DNA of 64,000 nucleotides, from assembly GCF_003574315.2 (NCBI RefSeq), contig NZ_AP025739.1, forward strand, positions 6,076,001 through 6,140,000. The letters run 5' to 3'. The translations under genes and the position numbers were made by a program. The stretch's first letter is position 1; each line of letters starts with the position of its first letter. This DNA is from Capsulimonas corticalis. Its GTDB lineage: Bacteria; Armatimonadota; Armatimonadia; Armatimonadales; Capsulimonadaceae. The notes below the pieces were generated by a model. That model saw only the letters and a list, made by a program, of their open reading frames with translations. It was not told the DNA's origin and did not search any database. This document shows positions 46,674 to 54,702 of this stretch, piece by piece.

Positions 46674-47110
46674 GTGGCGCCCAGACGCAATCGATCGCGT
46701 CCACGCAGGACGAGATCATCGACGAACTCGCGCTTTTCGAAGACTGGACCGAACGCTACGGCTTCGTGATCGAACTGGGCCAGGCGCTCCCCGCCTTGCC
46801 CGAAGAGTTCAAGACCGACGCCAATAAAGTGCGCGGCTGCCAATCCCAGGTCTGGATTCATCCGACTTTGGCTAACGGCGTTGTCACGCTCCAGGCCGAC
46901 AGCGACGCCCCCACCGTGCGCGGCTTGATCGCCATGCTCGTTCGCCTCTACTCCGGCCATACGCCCGAAGAGATCGTCGCCAAGAACCCCGATTTCATCG
47001 AACGTTCGGGACTGGCCGAAAACCTCTCGATGGTCCGCGTCAACGGCATGCGCGCGGCCGACAAGCAAATTAAGAAGTACGCACAGGGGTTTATTGACGC
47101 CACCGCCTAA
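46670..47110 (+). CDS. sufE: Sulfur acceptor SufE
   Basis: 146 residues. The active cysteine is Cys57 in VRGCQSQVW, the hallmark of SufE. The protein accepts persulfide from SufS and passes it to SufB. The ATGA overlap with sufS couples their synthesis. A palindromic insertion-like element separates it from the last gene of the operon. Confidence 0.96.
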   Translation: MSGAQTQSIASTQDEIIDELALFEDWTERYGFVIELGQALPALPEEFKTDANKVRGCQSQVWIHPTLANGVVTLQADSDAPTVRGLIAMLVRLYSGHTPEEIVAKNPDFIERSGLAENLSMVRVNGMRAADKQIKKYAQGFIDATA

Positions 47111-47129
47111 CCATCAGCGAAGTCCACAT

Positions 47130-47291
47130 GAGGCGCCGGCGGTTAAAACCGCGCCTAGAAGTGCGCCAAAGTCCGCCTTCGCGGACTCAATGCCAATATG
47201 CGCAGATCATACTTGCGTAACAAATCTTTGCAACCCACGCAGGTGGGTTTCTGCGCTCTTGCAGGCGCGGTTTCAACCGCCGCGCCGGCTC
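47130..47291. repeat. MITE/REP-like element with inverted ends between sufE and sufT
   Basis: 162 bp. Terminal imperfect inverted repeats of about 37 bp (47130-47166 and 47253-47291) each fold on themselves. Two inner hairpins are AGTCCGC-CTTC-GCGGACT (47170-47187) and AACCCAC-GCAG-GTGGGTT (47232-47249). It has no coding capacity. Confidence 0.75.
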
Positions 47292-47326
47292 TTCAGGTGC
47301 CGCAGCAACAACGGAAGCACAACACC

Positions 47327-47659
47327 ATGGCAGAAGAACGAACACGCGTTTATCCGCTCGCGATTGAAGCGGAAGTGATCGAGATGATCCGCACCGTTTA
47401 CGATCCCGAGATCCCGGTCAATATCTACGAGATGGGCCTGATCTACGAGATCGATGTGGACGAGTACGGCGTCGTCGATATCCAGATGACCCTCACCTCC
47501 CCCGCCTGCCCCGTCGCCGGGTCGCTGCCGGGCGATGTCGAGCAGAAGGTCCGGCAAGTCGAAGGCGTGACGGATGTGAAGGTCAAGCTTGTCTGGGAGC
47601 CGGCTTGGAGCATGGACCTGATGTCCGAGGACGCCAAGCTGGAGCTGGGGTTCTTCTAA
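47327..47659 (+). CDS. sufT: SufT-like MIP18/DUF59 Fe-S maturation protein
   Basis: 110 residues, a single DUF59 domain: VYDPEIPVNIYEMGLIYEID (about 24-43) and the reactive cysteine in TSPACPVAG (about 68). Homologs help deliver or mature Fe-S clusters and often close suf operons. I start at ATG 47327, since the longer frame would read through the repeat element. The acidic C-terminus ends KLELGFF, typical of the family. Its name as SufT rests on position and family. Confidence 0.9.
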   Translation: MAEERTRVYPLAIEAEVIEMIRTVYDPEIPVNIYEMGLIYEIDVDEYGVVDIQMTLTSPACPVAGSLPGDVEQKVRQVEGVTDVKVKLVWEPAWSMDLMSEDAKLELGFF

Positions 47660-47673
47660 GGCAGAAATCCACA

Positions 47674-47716
47674 AAACGGGGGCGGACGCATGATGCGTCC
47701 GCCCCTGTGTGTTTTG
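47674..47716 (+). terminator. Terminator of the suf operon
   Basis: A 13-bp GC-rich perfect stem (47679-47691 with 47693-47705) is followed by TGTGTGTTTT, 20 bp after the last suf gene. Confidence 0.75.
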
Positions 47717-47875
47717 GAGCCCCGCCTTGAAAGACGGGGCTGGGGGAAGCTTTGCTTCCGACCGTCCGTGCCGGACGGAAGAAGGTGATCGTTTGCGTTT
47801 ACACTCTTCCGTCCGGCACGGACGGTCGGTGGCGAAGCCACCCCCAGCCGGGTAATTCATTGCCCGGTATGCTGT
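47717..47875. repeat. Large palindromic element (cruciform-like) downstream of suf
   Basis: The centre is a perfect 24-bp inverted repeat (47758-47781 with 47806-47829) around a 24-nt loop. It is flanked by GGAAGC-TTT-GCTTCC (47745-47759) and TGGC-GAA-GCCA (47830-47840), enclosed by a GGCTGGGGG/CCCCCAGCC stem, and bordered by two more short hairpins. Confidence 0.75.
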
Positions 47876-47879
47876 ACGT

Positions 47880-49034
47880 TCACACGTGATCCGGAAACGG
47901 GAAGTACAGCGGCGCGGGGAACCAGGCGTGCGCGAGGTTGGGTTCGCGGTCGCCGTCGAAGAAGCCGTCGATGGGGGCGGCGCCGAAGAGGAACTGATAG
48001 ATGTCCATGCCATGCAGCGTGACGTCGGGCTCCCGATCGGTGGGAGAGACGGCGACACTGCCCGCCACGATGGAGATGACGTGGTTTCCGAAGAGATCGG
48101 AGCCGACCACCATCTCGCCGCTGGGCAGCGGGCGATAGCTTGCCTTGAGCGTCAGAAACGCTTCGACCGTGCGGGCGAAGTTGAAGAGACGGTAGTTGCC
48201 CGCGTTTTCCACGACATAGCTCTCACAGATCCGAATCGCCTGCGCGAGATTTTGCGGCTCATGGGTTGGCAGGAACACGGTAGAGTGCTCTCCCGGCCGG
48301 CTCGCCGTTAGCGCGTGCAGGATGGAGGGGAGCTGGTTGTCGTCCGCGACGCGAATCTCTTTGATGGTCGATCCACTACGCGTCACATATCCGACGACTT
48401 CCCCATCGGCGAAGATGACATATGGCGTCGCCACGCCCGCGCGGAGGATATTGACGAACTTTTCACGCGGACGCTCGATTCGGGCGAACTGCGCGGCGTA
48501 AATCTCGTAAGCTTTATTGATAATCTCTTCGCTTTGCGCGGCCATCTCTTCAAATGTATACGTCGCGAAGCCGGCGTGGCGGGCGGTGTGCTTGACGCTG
48601 GCTGGGCTGAAATAGACCGCGCAGGCGGCGCCGCAGGGCTCGTAGCCAAAGTACTGATATCGCTGACGCTGTCCGGTCAGGAACGAGAAATCGACGCCGC
48701 CCATCGCCATATCGGCGGTGGCCGCGTTCATCAGTTCAACCATATAGCCTTTGCCGCCATGGTGTTTGTGGACGGCGACATTGCCCACGCCCGCGACGCG
48801 CAGCGAGATGTCGCCAATCCGATAGGTCATGGGGAACACGCCGACGGCGGCGCGGATGCGGCCGTTTTCCCGCACGACATACTGCTGCGACATGCTCTCA
48901 TCGGTCGGTTCGTACATGGCGGGGCCAAAGGTCTGGAAATCCGTGGGGCCATGCGCCACGCTGAAAACCATGCTGATAAAATCGACCAGCTCTTCGTAAT
49001 CCTGAGCGGTCAGGCGGGCGATCTCATGTGGCAT
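47880..49034 (-). CDS. GNAT-family N-acetyltransferase (Eis-like)
   Basis: 384 residues. The N-terminal GNAT fold (1-130) has the acetyl-CoA region RVAGVGNVAVHKHHGGKGYM at about 81-100. A second GNAT-like half and a C-terminal SCP2-like region follow, as in the Eis group. Some Eis-type enzymes acetylate amines on drugs or proteins; the substrate here is unknown. It is transcribed alone, divergent from the DUF58 operon. Confidence 0.82.
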   Translation of the reverse strand: MPHEIARLTAQDYEELVDFISMVFSVAHGPTDFQTFGPAMYEPTDESMSQQYVVRENGRIRAAVGVFPMTYRIGDISLRVAGVGNVAVHKHHGGKGYMVELMNAATADMAMGGVDFSFLTGQRQRYQYFGYEPCGAACAVYFSPASVKHTARHAGFATYTFEEMAAQSEEIINKAYEIYAAQFARIERPREKFVNILRAGVATPYVIFADGEVVGYVTRSGSTIKEIRVADDNQLPSILHALTASRPGEHSTVFLPTHEPQNLAQAIRICESYVVENAGNYRLFNFARTVEAFLTLKASYRPLPSGEMVVGSDLFGNHVISIVAGSVAVSPTDREPDVTLHGMDIYQFLFGAAPIDGFFDGDREPNLAHAWFPAPLYFPFPDHV

Positions 49035-49215
49035 CGCGAATTGTTCCTTTATGATCTCAAATTGCGAACTTCGAACGGCGTCTTCATAATACCTGGAATA
49101 CGAACAGCCTCACCGTAAACGATTGCGAATTTTCTCACGGAACCGATCGCCTGCTTCCACGTTATAAAGACAAAGAACGACCAATGTCCGCCCGCACTTC
49201 GCGGCGTGAGGAACT

Positions 49216-50574
49216 ATGGAAAAGCCAGCGGCTCCGCGCGACACTGTCGTCGCCCGCCACCACACAATGCATTTGAACGACGAGATCCCGCCGCTCTCGG
49301 ACTTTCCCAGCACCAAGGATATCGCGCAGCATCCTCTGTTTCGTGGGGAAATCTCGCGTTTCCTCTGGCGTCTGCTGACCCTGCGCCTGAGCAAAACGGG
49401 CCGCTGGTTTGTCGCCGCCACGATCATCTTTACCGGTTACGGCGCGGTCTCGCTGGAGCTTCAATCGTATGTGCTGTTTTGCTATGCAATCGGCCTCTGG
49501 CTCGCCGCCGCCGTTTATGTGGCGCTCAGCCGTCCGCAGGTGACGATCCAGGCGAAGCATCCAGAGCGCGTTTGCGTCGGCGAGACGGTCTCCGTGGATG
49601 TGACCGTAACGCAGACGGGGCGCTTCGCCGGCGTGGACCTGACGCTGCTGCCGCACTGGCTGCCGCAGGCCGTGGACGCCGTTCCGGAATCCGGGGTCGA
49701 TCTGCCGCCGCTGACGCGCGGCAAAAGCATCCACGTGCGGCTTGGCCTGCGCTGCAAGCAGCGTGGCATGCAGCAGCTCAAAGGCTACCGGGTTGAGACG
49801 GATTTTCCCTTCGGGCTGATCCGCGCCTATCGGACGTACTATCAGCCGCAAAGCCTTCTGGTGTATCCGGCGTTCCATCCGCTGACGCATCTGGATGTTC
49901 CCACGGGAAGCCGCTACCAACCCGGCGGCGTCGCGCTGGCGTCGCACCAGGGCGAATCGTTTGAGTTTTTGGGCAACCGTGAATACCATGAGGGCGACAG
50001 TATCCGCGACATCGACTGGCGCGCCATGGCGCGTCTTAGCCGGCCGATCATCCGCGAGTACCGCGAGGAGTATTTCCTGCGCGTCGGGGTGGTGCTGGAC
50101 ACTTATGTGGCCGGCGGGCCGGACGCGAAGGCGCGCGCGGCGGACTTCGAACGGGCCGTCTCCCTATGCGCCGCCGTCAGCGACTACATGGCGCGTCAGG
50201 ACTATCTCGTGGACATCTTCGCCGCCGGCCCCAATCTCTATCACCTGACCGCCGGCCGAAGCCTGGCGCACCTGGATCAGATTTTGGACATTCTCGCCTG
50301 TGTCGATCCCAGTCCGGACGAGCCGTTCGAGATTTTAGAGCCCGAACTGCAAGAAAATCTCTCACGCATCACCACCGTGATCTGCGTCTTCCTGAACTGG
50401 GACGAGACACGCCTCGCCTTCGCCCAGCGCATGGCGCAGGCCGGCGCGGGCGTCAAGGTAATCCTGGTGCGCGACGGCGCGTGCACGATGGATCCCGGCG
50501 GCGGTACGGCCTTCACCGGCCCGATTCCCACGATCGACAAGGCTCGCTTTGACGCCGGACCGGAGGAGCTATGA
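49216..50574 (+). CDS. DUF58 (VWA-like) membrane protein
   Basis: 452 residues. Two N-terminal membrane helices (about 65-105) precede a beta-rich segment, then the DUF58 core NREYHEGDSIRDIDWRAMAR near 260-280 and a von Willebrand A-like region. DUF58 proteins are nearly always encoded with MoxR ATPases and transglutaminase-like proteins, as here, and probably act in assembling or quality control of envelope proteins. It is the first gene of a three-gene ATGA-linked operon. Confidence 0.92.
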   Translation: MEKPAAPRDTVVARHHTMHLNDEIPPLSDFPSTKDIAQHPLFRGEISRFLWRLLTLRLSKTGRWFVAATIIFTGYGAVSLELQSYVLFCYAIGLWLAAAVYVALSRPQVTIQAKHPERVCVGETVSVDVTVTQTGRFAGVDLTLLPHWLPQAVDAVPESGVDLPPLTRGKSIHVRLGLRCKQRGMQQLKGYRVETDFPFGLIRAYRTYYQPQSLLVYPAFHPLTHLDVPTGSRYQPGGVALASHQGESFEFLGNREYHEGDSIRDIDWRAMARLSRPIIREYREEYFLRVGVVLDTYVAGGPDAKARAADFERAVSLCAAVSDYMARQDYLVDIFAAGPNLYHLTAGRSLAHLDQILDILACVDPSPDEPFEILEPELQENLSRITTVICVFLNWDETRLAFAQRMAQAGAGVKVILVRDGACTMDPGGGTAFTGPIPTIDKARFDAGPEEL

Positions 50575-52586
50575 CCACACAGATTGCTCCCGGCGCCGCC
50601 GCGGAGCGCCCTGCCCCGTTTCGGCTGCCCTGGGCCGCCGAAGCGGCGATTTTGGTCGCTTACGCGGCGCTGCTGGTAAACGATCAGCGGTACGCGCTGA
50701 TCGCCGTCTTCGCCGTGCTCCTGCATTTGGCGCGCTACTTCCCGCAGCGGATTCCGCAAGGGTCGTGGATCGTGTGGGTCATTCGGATTGCCGCCTACGG
50801 ACTGATCGGCAGCGGCGCGGGCCGCAACGATCAAGGTAACGTCAGCCTCTTCGACCCGGCGACCGTCGACGCGTTCGGCGTGATCTGCGCCGTCGAGATC
50901 GTCATTCAGGCGTGGCGGGAGAAGCCCGGCGGCAATCCGCCCGGCGCTATCACGATCGCGCTGGCGTCCCTGGTTCTCGCCGCCGCCGCCACGACTTACG
51001 AGACCGCCTACATCCGCTGGATCGCGCCTGCGTACATCGTATTCACGGTGCTGTCGCTGCGCTCCTACTCGCGCCGTCCGCCCAGCGTAAAATCGACGGC
51101 GCCGAACTGGCGCGTGCTCTGGTCGCGAATGCTGGCGATCCTGGTGGGAGTCGGCGCCGGCTTCGGTGTTTATTCGATCTTCGTGACGTATCACGACAAG
51201 ATCAATTCGCTTGGCGATAACCTCTTGTCTCGCCAGCATGCGCCGGAACGCGCCGCGCTGTCGTCCGCGCCAAGCCTCGGAGACAGCTTCAATAATGAGG
51301 GCTCCCCGACCCGGGTCCTGCGGATCACACATCTGGCGGGCGTCGCGCATCTGCGGGGCCTGGTCTTCGACACCTACCGTCATGGAAGCTGGACGCCGAC
51401 GCTCGAAGGCCGTAAGTTCGTTCCCGCCGGCGAAAACAATCTCAAGCCAAATGCTAAAGGCGTCCGCGCCCATGTGACTTGCTTCGCGGAAGGACTGCAT
51501 CTCCTGGTCGCGCCGCTGGGCGTCGCGGGCGTCGGCGGTCCTGAGCTCACGTCCATCGAGCGCTCGCCCGAGATCGGCAATCCGCTCAAGACGGATGTCG
51601 GCGCTCCGTATTACTACGATTTGATCCTGCCCGCAAACGAAGAGAACCAGGGAATTCTGTGCGCGCCTCCGACGCCGGACGAACGCGCTCGCTGCCTCGA
51701 CGTTCCCAGCGAGATCGCTCCCGAAGTGCGCGCGCTCGCACGGAAAATCGCGGGCGGCGAACCCGATGACCGCGCGAAGGTGCAGGCCGTCACCAACTAC
51801 CTGATCTCCCACTATTCGTACAGCCTCAACGTCCACATCGGCAAAGGGGACAAAGTTTCGGAGTTTCTGCTGCACCAGAAGGCGGCGTATTGCGAATACT
51901 TTGGCAGCGCCGCCGTGATCTTGCTGCGCTGCGTCGGCGTTCCGAGCCGCTACGCGACGGGATATTACGCCCATGAGGGCGAAGCAGGCGGCGAAACCGT
52001 CGTCCGCCAGCGCGACTCGCACGCCTGGGCCGAAAGCTGGATCAACGGCGTCGGCTGGGTGACCGTGGACGCCACGCCCGGCGGCGGCCGGCCGGACAAG
52101 CTTTATCCCGACACGCCTACGGGAACGAAGATCTGGGAAACGCTCGCGGACCGTATCTCCGATCTTCGCGAATGGCTCGCCCAGTTCAGTCCCGCCACGC
52201 TGAGCGGCGCCGCCTTTGGTCTGCTGCTCCTGTATGTCGGAGCGCGCGCGCTGCTCGCCCGCCGCCGGCGCGTCAAAACCCAAAAAAGCGCCGGCGGCTA
52301 TGCGCCGATCGACGAAGAATTAGCCCGACTCGCCACACGGTTTTCAGCGCTGCTGAAGCGCGCCAACGCCCCCTGCCCGCCGTCCCGCCCTTGGGGCGAA
52401 CACCTCACGCGCCTGGCCGGGCTGCCCAAAGCCGAGCAGCCCGAGCTGGACTTCGACCGCGCGAACGATTTCGTTCGCTGTTACAACCTGCTGCGCTTCC
52501 GCCGCGACGCCGATCCGGCCCTGCGGCGCGAGACGACCGATTTGATGGAGACTTTGGAGAGAGGACTCACAGGTTCACGACGATGA
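50571..52586 (+). CDS. Transglutaminase-like membrane protein (TgpA-type)
   Basis: 671 residues. About five N-terminal membrane helices precede an extracytoplasmic transglutaminase domain with the catalytic triad Cys441 (AAYCEYF), His484 (DSHAWAE) and Asp500 (VDATPGG). A further membrane helix lies near 550 and a DUF4129-like tail ends the protein. It may act as a protease or transpeptidase-like enzyme at the envelope. It overlaps both neighbours by 4 bp. Confidence 0.93.
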   Translation: MTTQIAPGAAAERPAPFRLPWAAEAAILVAYAALLVNDQRYALIAVFAVLLHLARYFPQRIPQGSWIVWVIRIAAYGLIGSGAGRNDQGNVSLFDPATVDAFGVICAVEIVIQAWREKPGGNPPGAITIALASLVLAAAATTYETAYIRWIAPAYIVFTVLSLRSYSRRPPSVKSTAPNWRVLWSRMLAILVGVGAGFGVYSIFVTYHDKINSLGDNLLSRQHAPERAALSSAPSLGDSFNNEGSPTRVLRITHLAGVAHLRGLVFDTYRHGSWTPTLEGRKFVPAGENNLKPNAKGVRAHVTCFAEGLHLLVAPLGVAGVGGPELTSIERSPEIGNPLKTDVGAPYYYDLILPANEENQGILCAPPTPDERARCLDVPSEIAPEVRALARKIAGGEPDDRAKVQAVTNYLISHYSYSLNVHIGKGDKVSEFLLHQKAAYCEYFGSAAVILLRCVGVPSRYATGYYAHEGEAGGETVVRQRDSHAWAESWINGVGWVTVDATPGGGRPDKLYPDTPTGTKIWETLADRISDLREWLAQFSPATLSGAAFGLLLLYVGARALLARRRRVKTQKSAGGYAPIDEELARLATRFSALLKRANAPCPPSRPWGEHLTRLAGLPKAEQPELDFDRANDFVRCYNLLRFRRDADPALRRETTDLMETLERGLTGSRR

Positions 52587-53593
52587 CAATGGAAATCGAA
52601 CGCATGGAAACATCCCCAACCGCGATCAAAACAACAAACACTGCGCCGCCCCTGACGCAGGCGGAGTTCGCGGAGATCGTGAGCCGCATTGAAGACAACC
52701 TGAGCACGGTCATCCGCGGCAAATCCGAGAGTATTCGCCTCGTCATGGTCGCGCTGCTCGCCGGCGGCCACGTTCTGCTGGAAGACGTCCCCGGCACGGG
52801 CAAGACCACGCTGGCGAAGTCCCTCGCCCGCTCGATCAGCGGGATCTTCCGCCGAATCCAGTTCACGCCCGACCTGCTGCCCGCCGACATCACCGGCACG
52901 AGCTTCTACCGCCCGCAGGACGGCACATTCGAATTCCGCGAAGGCCCCGTCTTCGCGAACGTCCTGCTCGCCGACGAGATCAACCGAACCTCCCCGCGCA
53001 CCCAGTCGGCGCTGCTGGAGGTTATGAGCGAAAATCAGATCACCATCGAAGGCCGCCGCAAAGACCTGCCCCAGCCCTTCTTCGTAATCGCCACACAGAA
53101 CCCCACGGAGTTCCACGGCACCTATCCTCTGCCCGAGGCCCAGCTCGACCGCTTCGCCGTCCGCGTCACGATGGGCTACCCGGACATCGAGCACGAGATG
53201 GAGATCCTGACCAGCCACCACGACCACGATCCGTTCGACGCTCTCAAGCCGCGCGTCAACGGCGAGGATATCCTCGCGATGCAGGAGCGCGTCAAGCACA
53301 TTCAGTTCGACCCCACCGTCGCCGAATACGTCCTCAAAATCGTCCAGGCCACCCGCGCCGACGCCCGCCTGCGCCTGGGCGTCTCCCCGCGCGGCTCGCT
53401 CACCCTCTACCGAACGGCGCAAGCCCGCGCCGCCATCGACGGCCGCGACTTCGTGCTCCCCGAAGACGTGCGCGCGCTGGCGGCCCCGGTGCTCGCACAC
53501 CGGATCATGCTGGACACGAAGGCGAAGTACGGAGGCGTACAGCCAGGGCAAGTGATCGAGGAAATTCTGGACGGAGTAGCGGCGCCGCGATAG
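52583..53593 (+). CDS. MoxR-family AAA+ ATPase
   Basis: 336 residues. Walker A is EDVPGTGKTTL near residue 74 and Walker B LLADEINR near 135, followed by the MoxR segments ENQITIEGRR and FVIATQNP and the lid domain. It works as a chaperone-like ATPase with the DUF58 protein. The start at 52583 forms an ATGA with the transglutaminase stop; the much longer upstream frame is spurious. Gene order (moxR last) differs from the common moxR-first order. Confidence 0.95.
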   Translation: MTMEIERMETSPTAIKTTNTAPPLTQAEFAEIVSRIEDNLSTVIRGKSESIRLVMVALLAGGHVLLEDVPGTGKTTLAKSLARSISGIFRRIQFTPDLLPADITGTSFYRPQDGTFEFREGPVFANVLLADEINRTSPRTQSALLEVMSENQITIEGRRKDLPQPFFVIATQNPTEFHGTYPLPEAQLDRFAVRVTMGYPDIEHEMEILTSHHDHDPFDALKPRVNGEDILAMQERVKHIQFDPTVAEYVLKIVQATRADARLRLGVSPRGSLTLYRTAQARAAIDGRDFVLPEDVRALAAPVLAHRIMLDTKAKYGGVQPGQVIEEILDGVAAPR

Positions 53594-53612
53594 TAAGAAC
53601 TCGATCTTATCT

Positions 53613-53735
53613 ACCCCATTGCTCACAAGGGTAGGTTTTCCAATAACGCAATCGCCAACATCGAGTTATTGGCCGGCATGCCCCCCAGTGAAATCGCCGA
53701 ACAAAAACCTACCCTCGTGAGCTGCCTCATTGGGG
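53613..53735. repeat. Nested inverted repeat after moxR
   Basis: Outer arms 53613-53639 and 53704-53735 are imperfect inverted repeats with a perfect 12-bp core (53628-53639 with 53704-53715). Inside lie CCAATAAC (53640-53647) and its reverse complement (53665-53672). It may end the moxR transcript or be a small mobile repeat. Confidence 0.65.
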
Positions 53736-53761
53736 CAGCTCCTCAATCGCGCAAAATCTTC

Positions 53762-53790
53762 TTGACAGATTCGAGGTTGGGATCTATAAT
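53762..53790 (+). promoter_or_regulatory. Consensus promoter TTGACA-N17-TATAAT for the pseudopilin/hydrolase operon
   Basis: Both hexamers are perfect and the spacer is 17 bp, the strongest sigma-70-type promoter in the window. Confidence 0.85.
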
Positions 53791-53796
53791 GATCTA

Positions 53797-53815
53797 ACCA
53801 ATAACTTCAATTGGT
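53797..53815. promoter_or_regulatory. Possible operator ACCAAT-N7-ATTGGT at the transcription start
   Basis: Perfect 6-bp arms lie 7-25 bp after the -10 box, where a repressor would block initiation. The CCAATAAC octamer in it also occurs twice in the nested repeat upstream. Confidence 0.45.
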
Positions 53816-53865
53816 CGTAATGGTAACACGATAATTCTTTTTCATTACTGATGATGGAGACGATG

Positions 53866-54702
53866 ATGAAAATTCGAACCAAACTCCCACGTTCCTCCGG
53901 TTTTACGCTGATTGAGCTGCTCGTCGTTATCGCGATCATTGCGATCCTGTCCGCCATTCTCTTCCCGGTGTTCGCACAGGCTCGGGAGAAGGCAAGATCG
54001 ATCTCTTGCCTATCGAACCTGAAGCAAATCGGCGTTGCTTTTCTCCAGTATAATCAGGACAGCGACGAATATTTTCCCGGGCTGTACCAGGGGAATTGGA
54101 ATAGCAGCACCGGCCGCTGGATGGACAGCATTCAGCCGTATATCAAGAGCACGCAGGTCTTCAACTGCCCCAGCGACTCCAACGCCGCGAACAAGTACAT
54201 TCCCAATCGCGGCCTGCTCGATCTCAGCGCCACGAACGTTGGCGGTTTCGGCAGCTATGCGGCCAGCAACGCTTATTGGGGCAATGGAGGGAACGCAGGC
54301 GGTTCTCAATGGGCCGGACCGATGAGCGGGGCGCAGAATGTCACGGACGCGCTGCCGGCGATTGAATCGCCTTCCACGACATTCCTGGCGGGAGACGGCA
54401 ACGGCTCCTTCCAGCTCTCCTGGGCGTTTAACGCGCAGCAGCCGACCGCCATCGACGCGGCAAGCACGCCGCCGAACACGCTTCATGGGACCGACGCCAC
54501 CAACACGAATCTCGAGGGAATGCTCGTCGCGAGACATCAGAATCGGACCAACGTCATCTTCTGTGATGGACACGCCAAATCCATGACTCTGAGCTCGCTG
54601 CTGACGACATCGGCCCAGACCACCACGACGTGCGGGACATGGGAAACTCCCACCAACCATTGCGGTTTGGTCTACTTCACGCGAGCCGACGACGGCCAAT
54701 GA
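53866..54702 (+). CDS. Prepilin-type pseudopilin with H-X9-DG tail (DUF1559-like)
   Basis: 278 residues. The class III signal is [20 protein letters not shown] at about 13-32. The globular part ends with H-X9-DG (H, then FCDG, about 228-240). I take ATG 53866 because GGAGA lies 5 bp upstream; 53863 is equally possible. It shares the layout of the protein at 38976-39848. Its stop overlaps the start of a secreted glycoside hydrolase gene, so the two are translated together from a very strong promoter. Confidence 0.9.
   Translation: MKIRTKLPRSSGFTLIELLVVIAIIAILSAILFPVFAQAREKARSISCLSNLKQIGVAFLQYNQDSDEYFPGLYQGNWNSSTGRWMDSIQPYIKSTQVFNCPSDSNAANKYIPNRGLLDLSATNVGGFGSYAASNAYWGNGGNAGGSQWAGPMSGAQNVTDALPAIESPSTTFLAGDGNGSFQLSWAFNAQQPTAIDAASTPPNTLHGTDATNTNLEGMLVARHQNRTNVIFCDGHAKSMTLSSLLTTSAQTTTTCGTWETPTNHCGLVYFTRADDGQ

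Noticed and set aside
52172-52582. Open frame extending moxR upstream by 137 codons
   Set aside because: It lies wholly inside the transglutaminase gene, is Arg/Pro-rich as expected of a shadow frame, and the ATGA-coupled ATG at 52583 matches MoxR N-termini.
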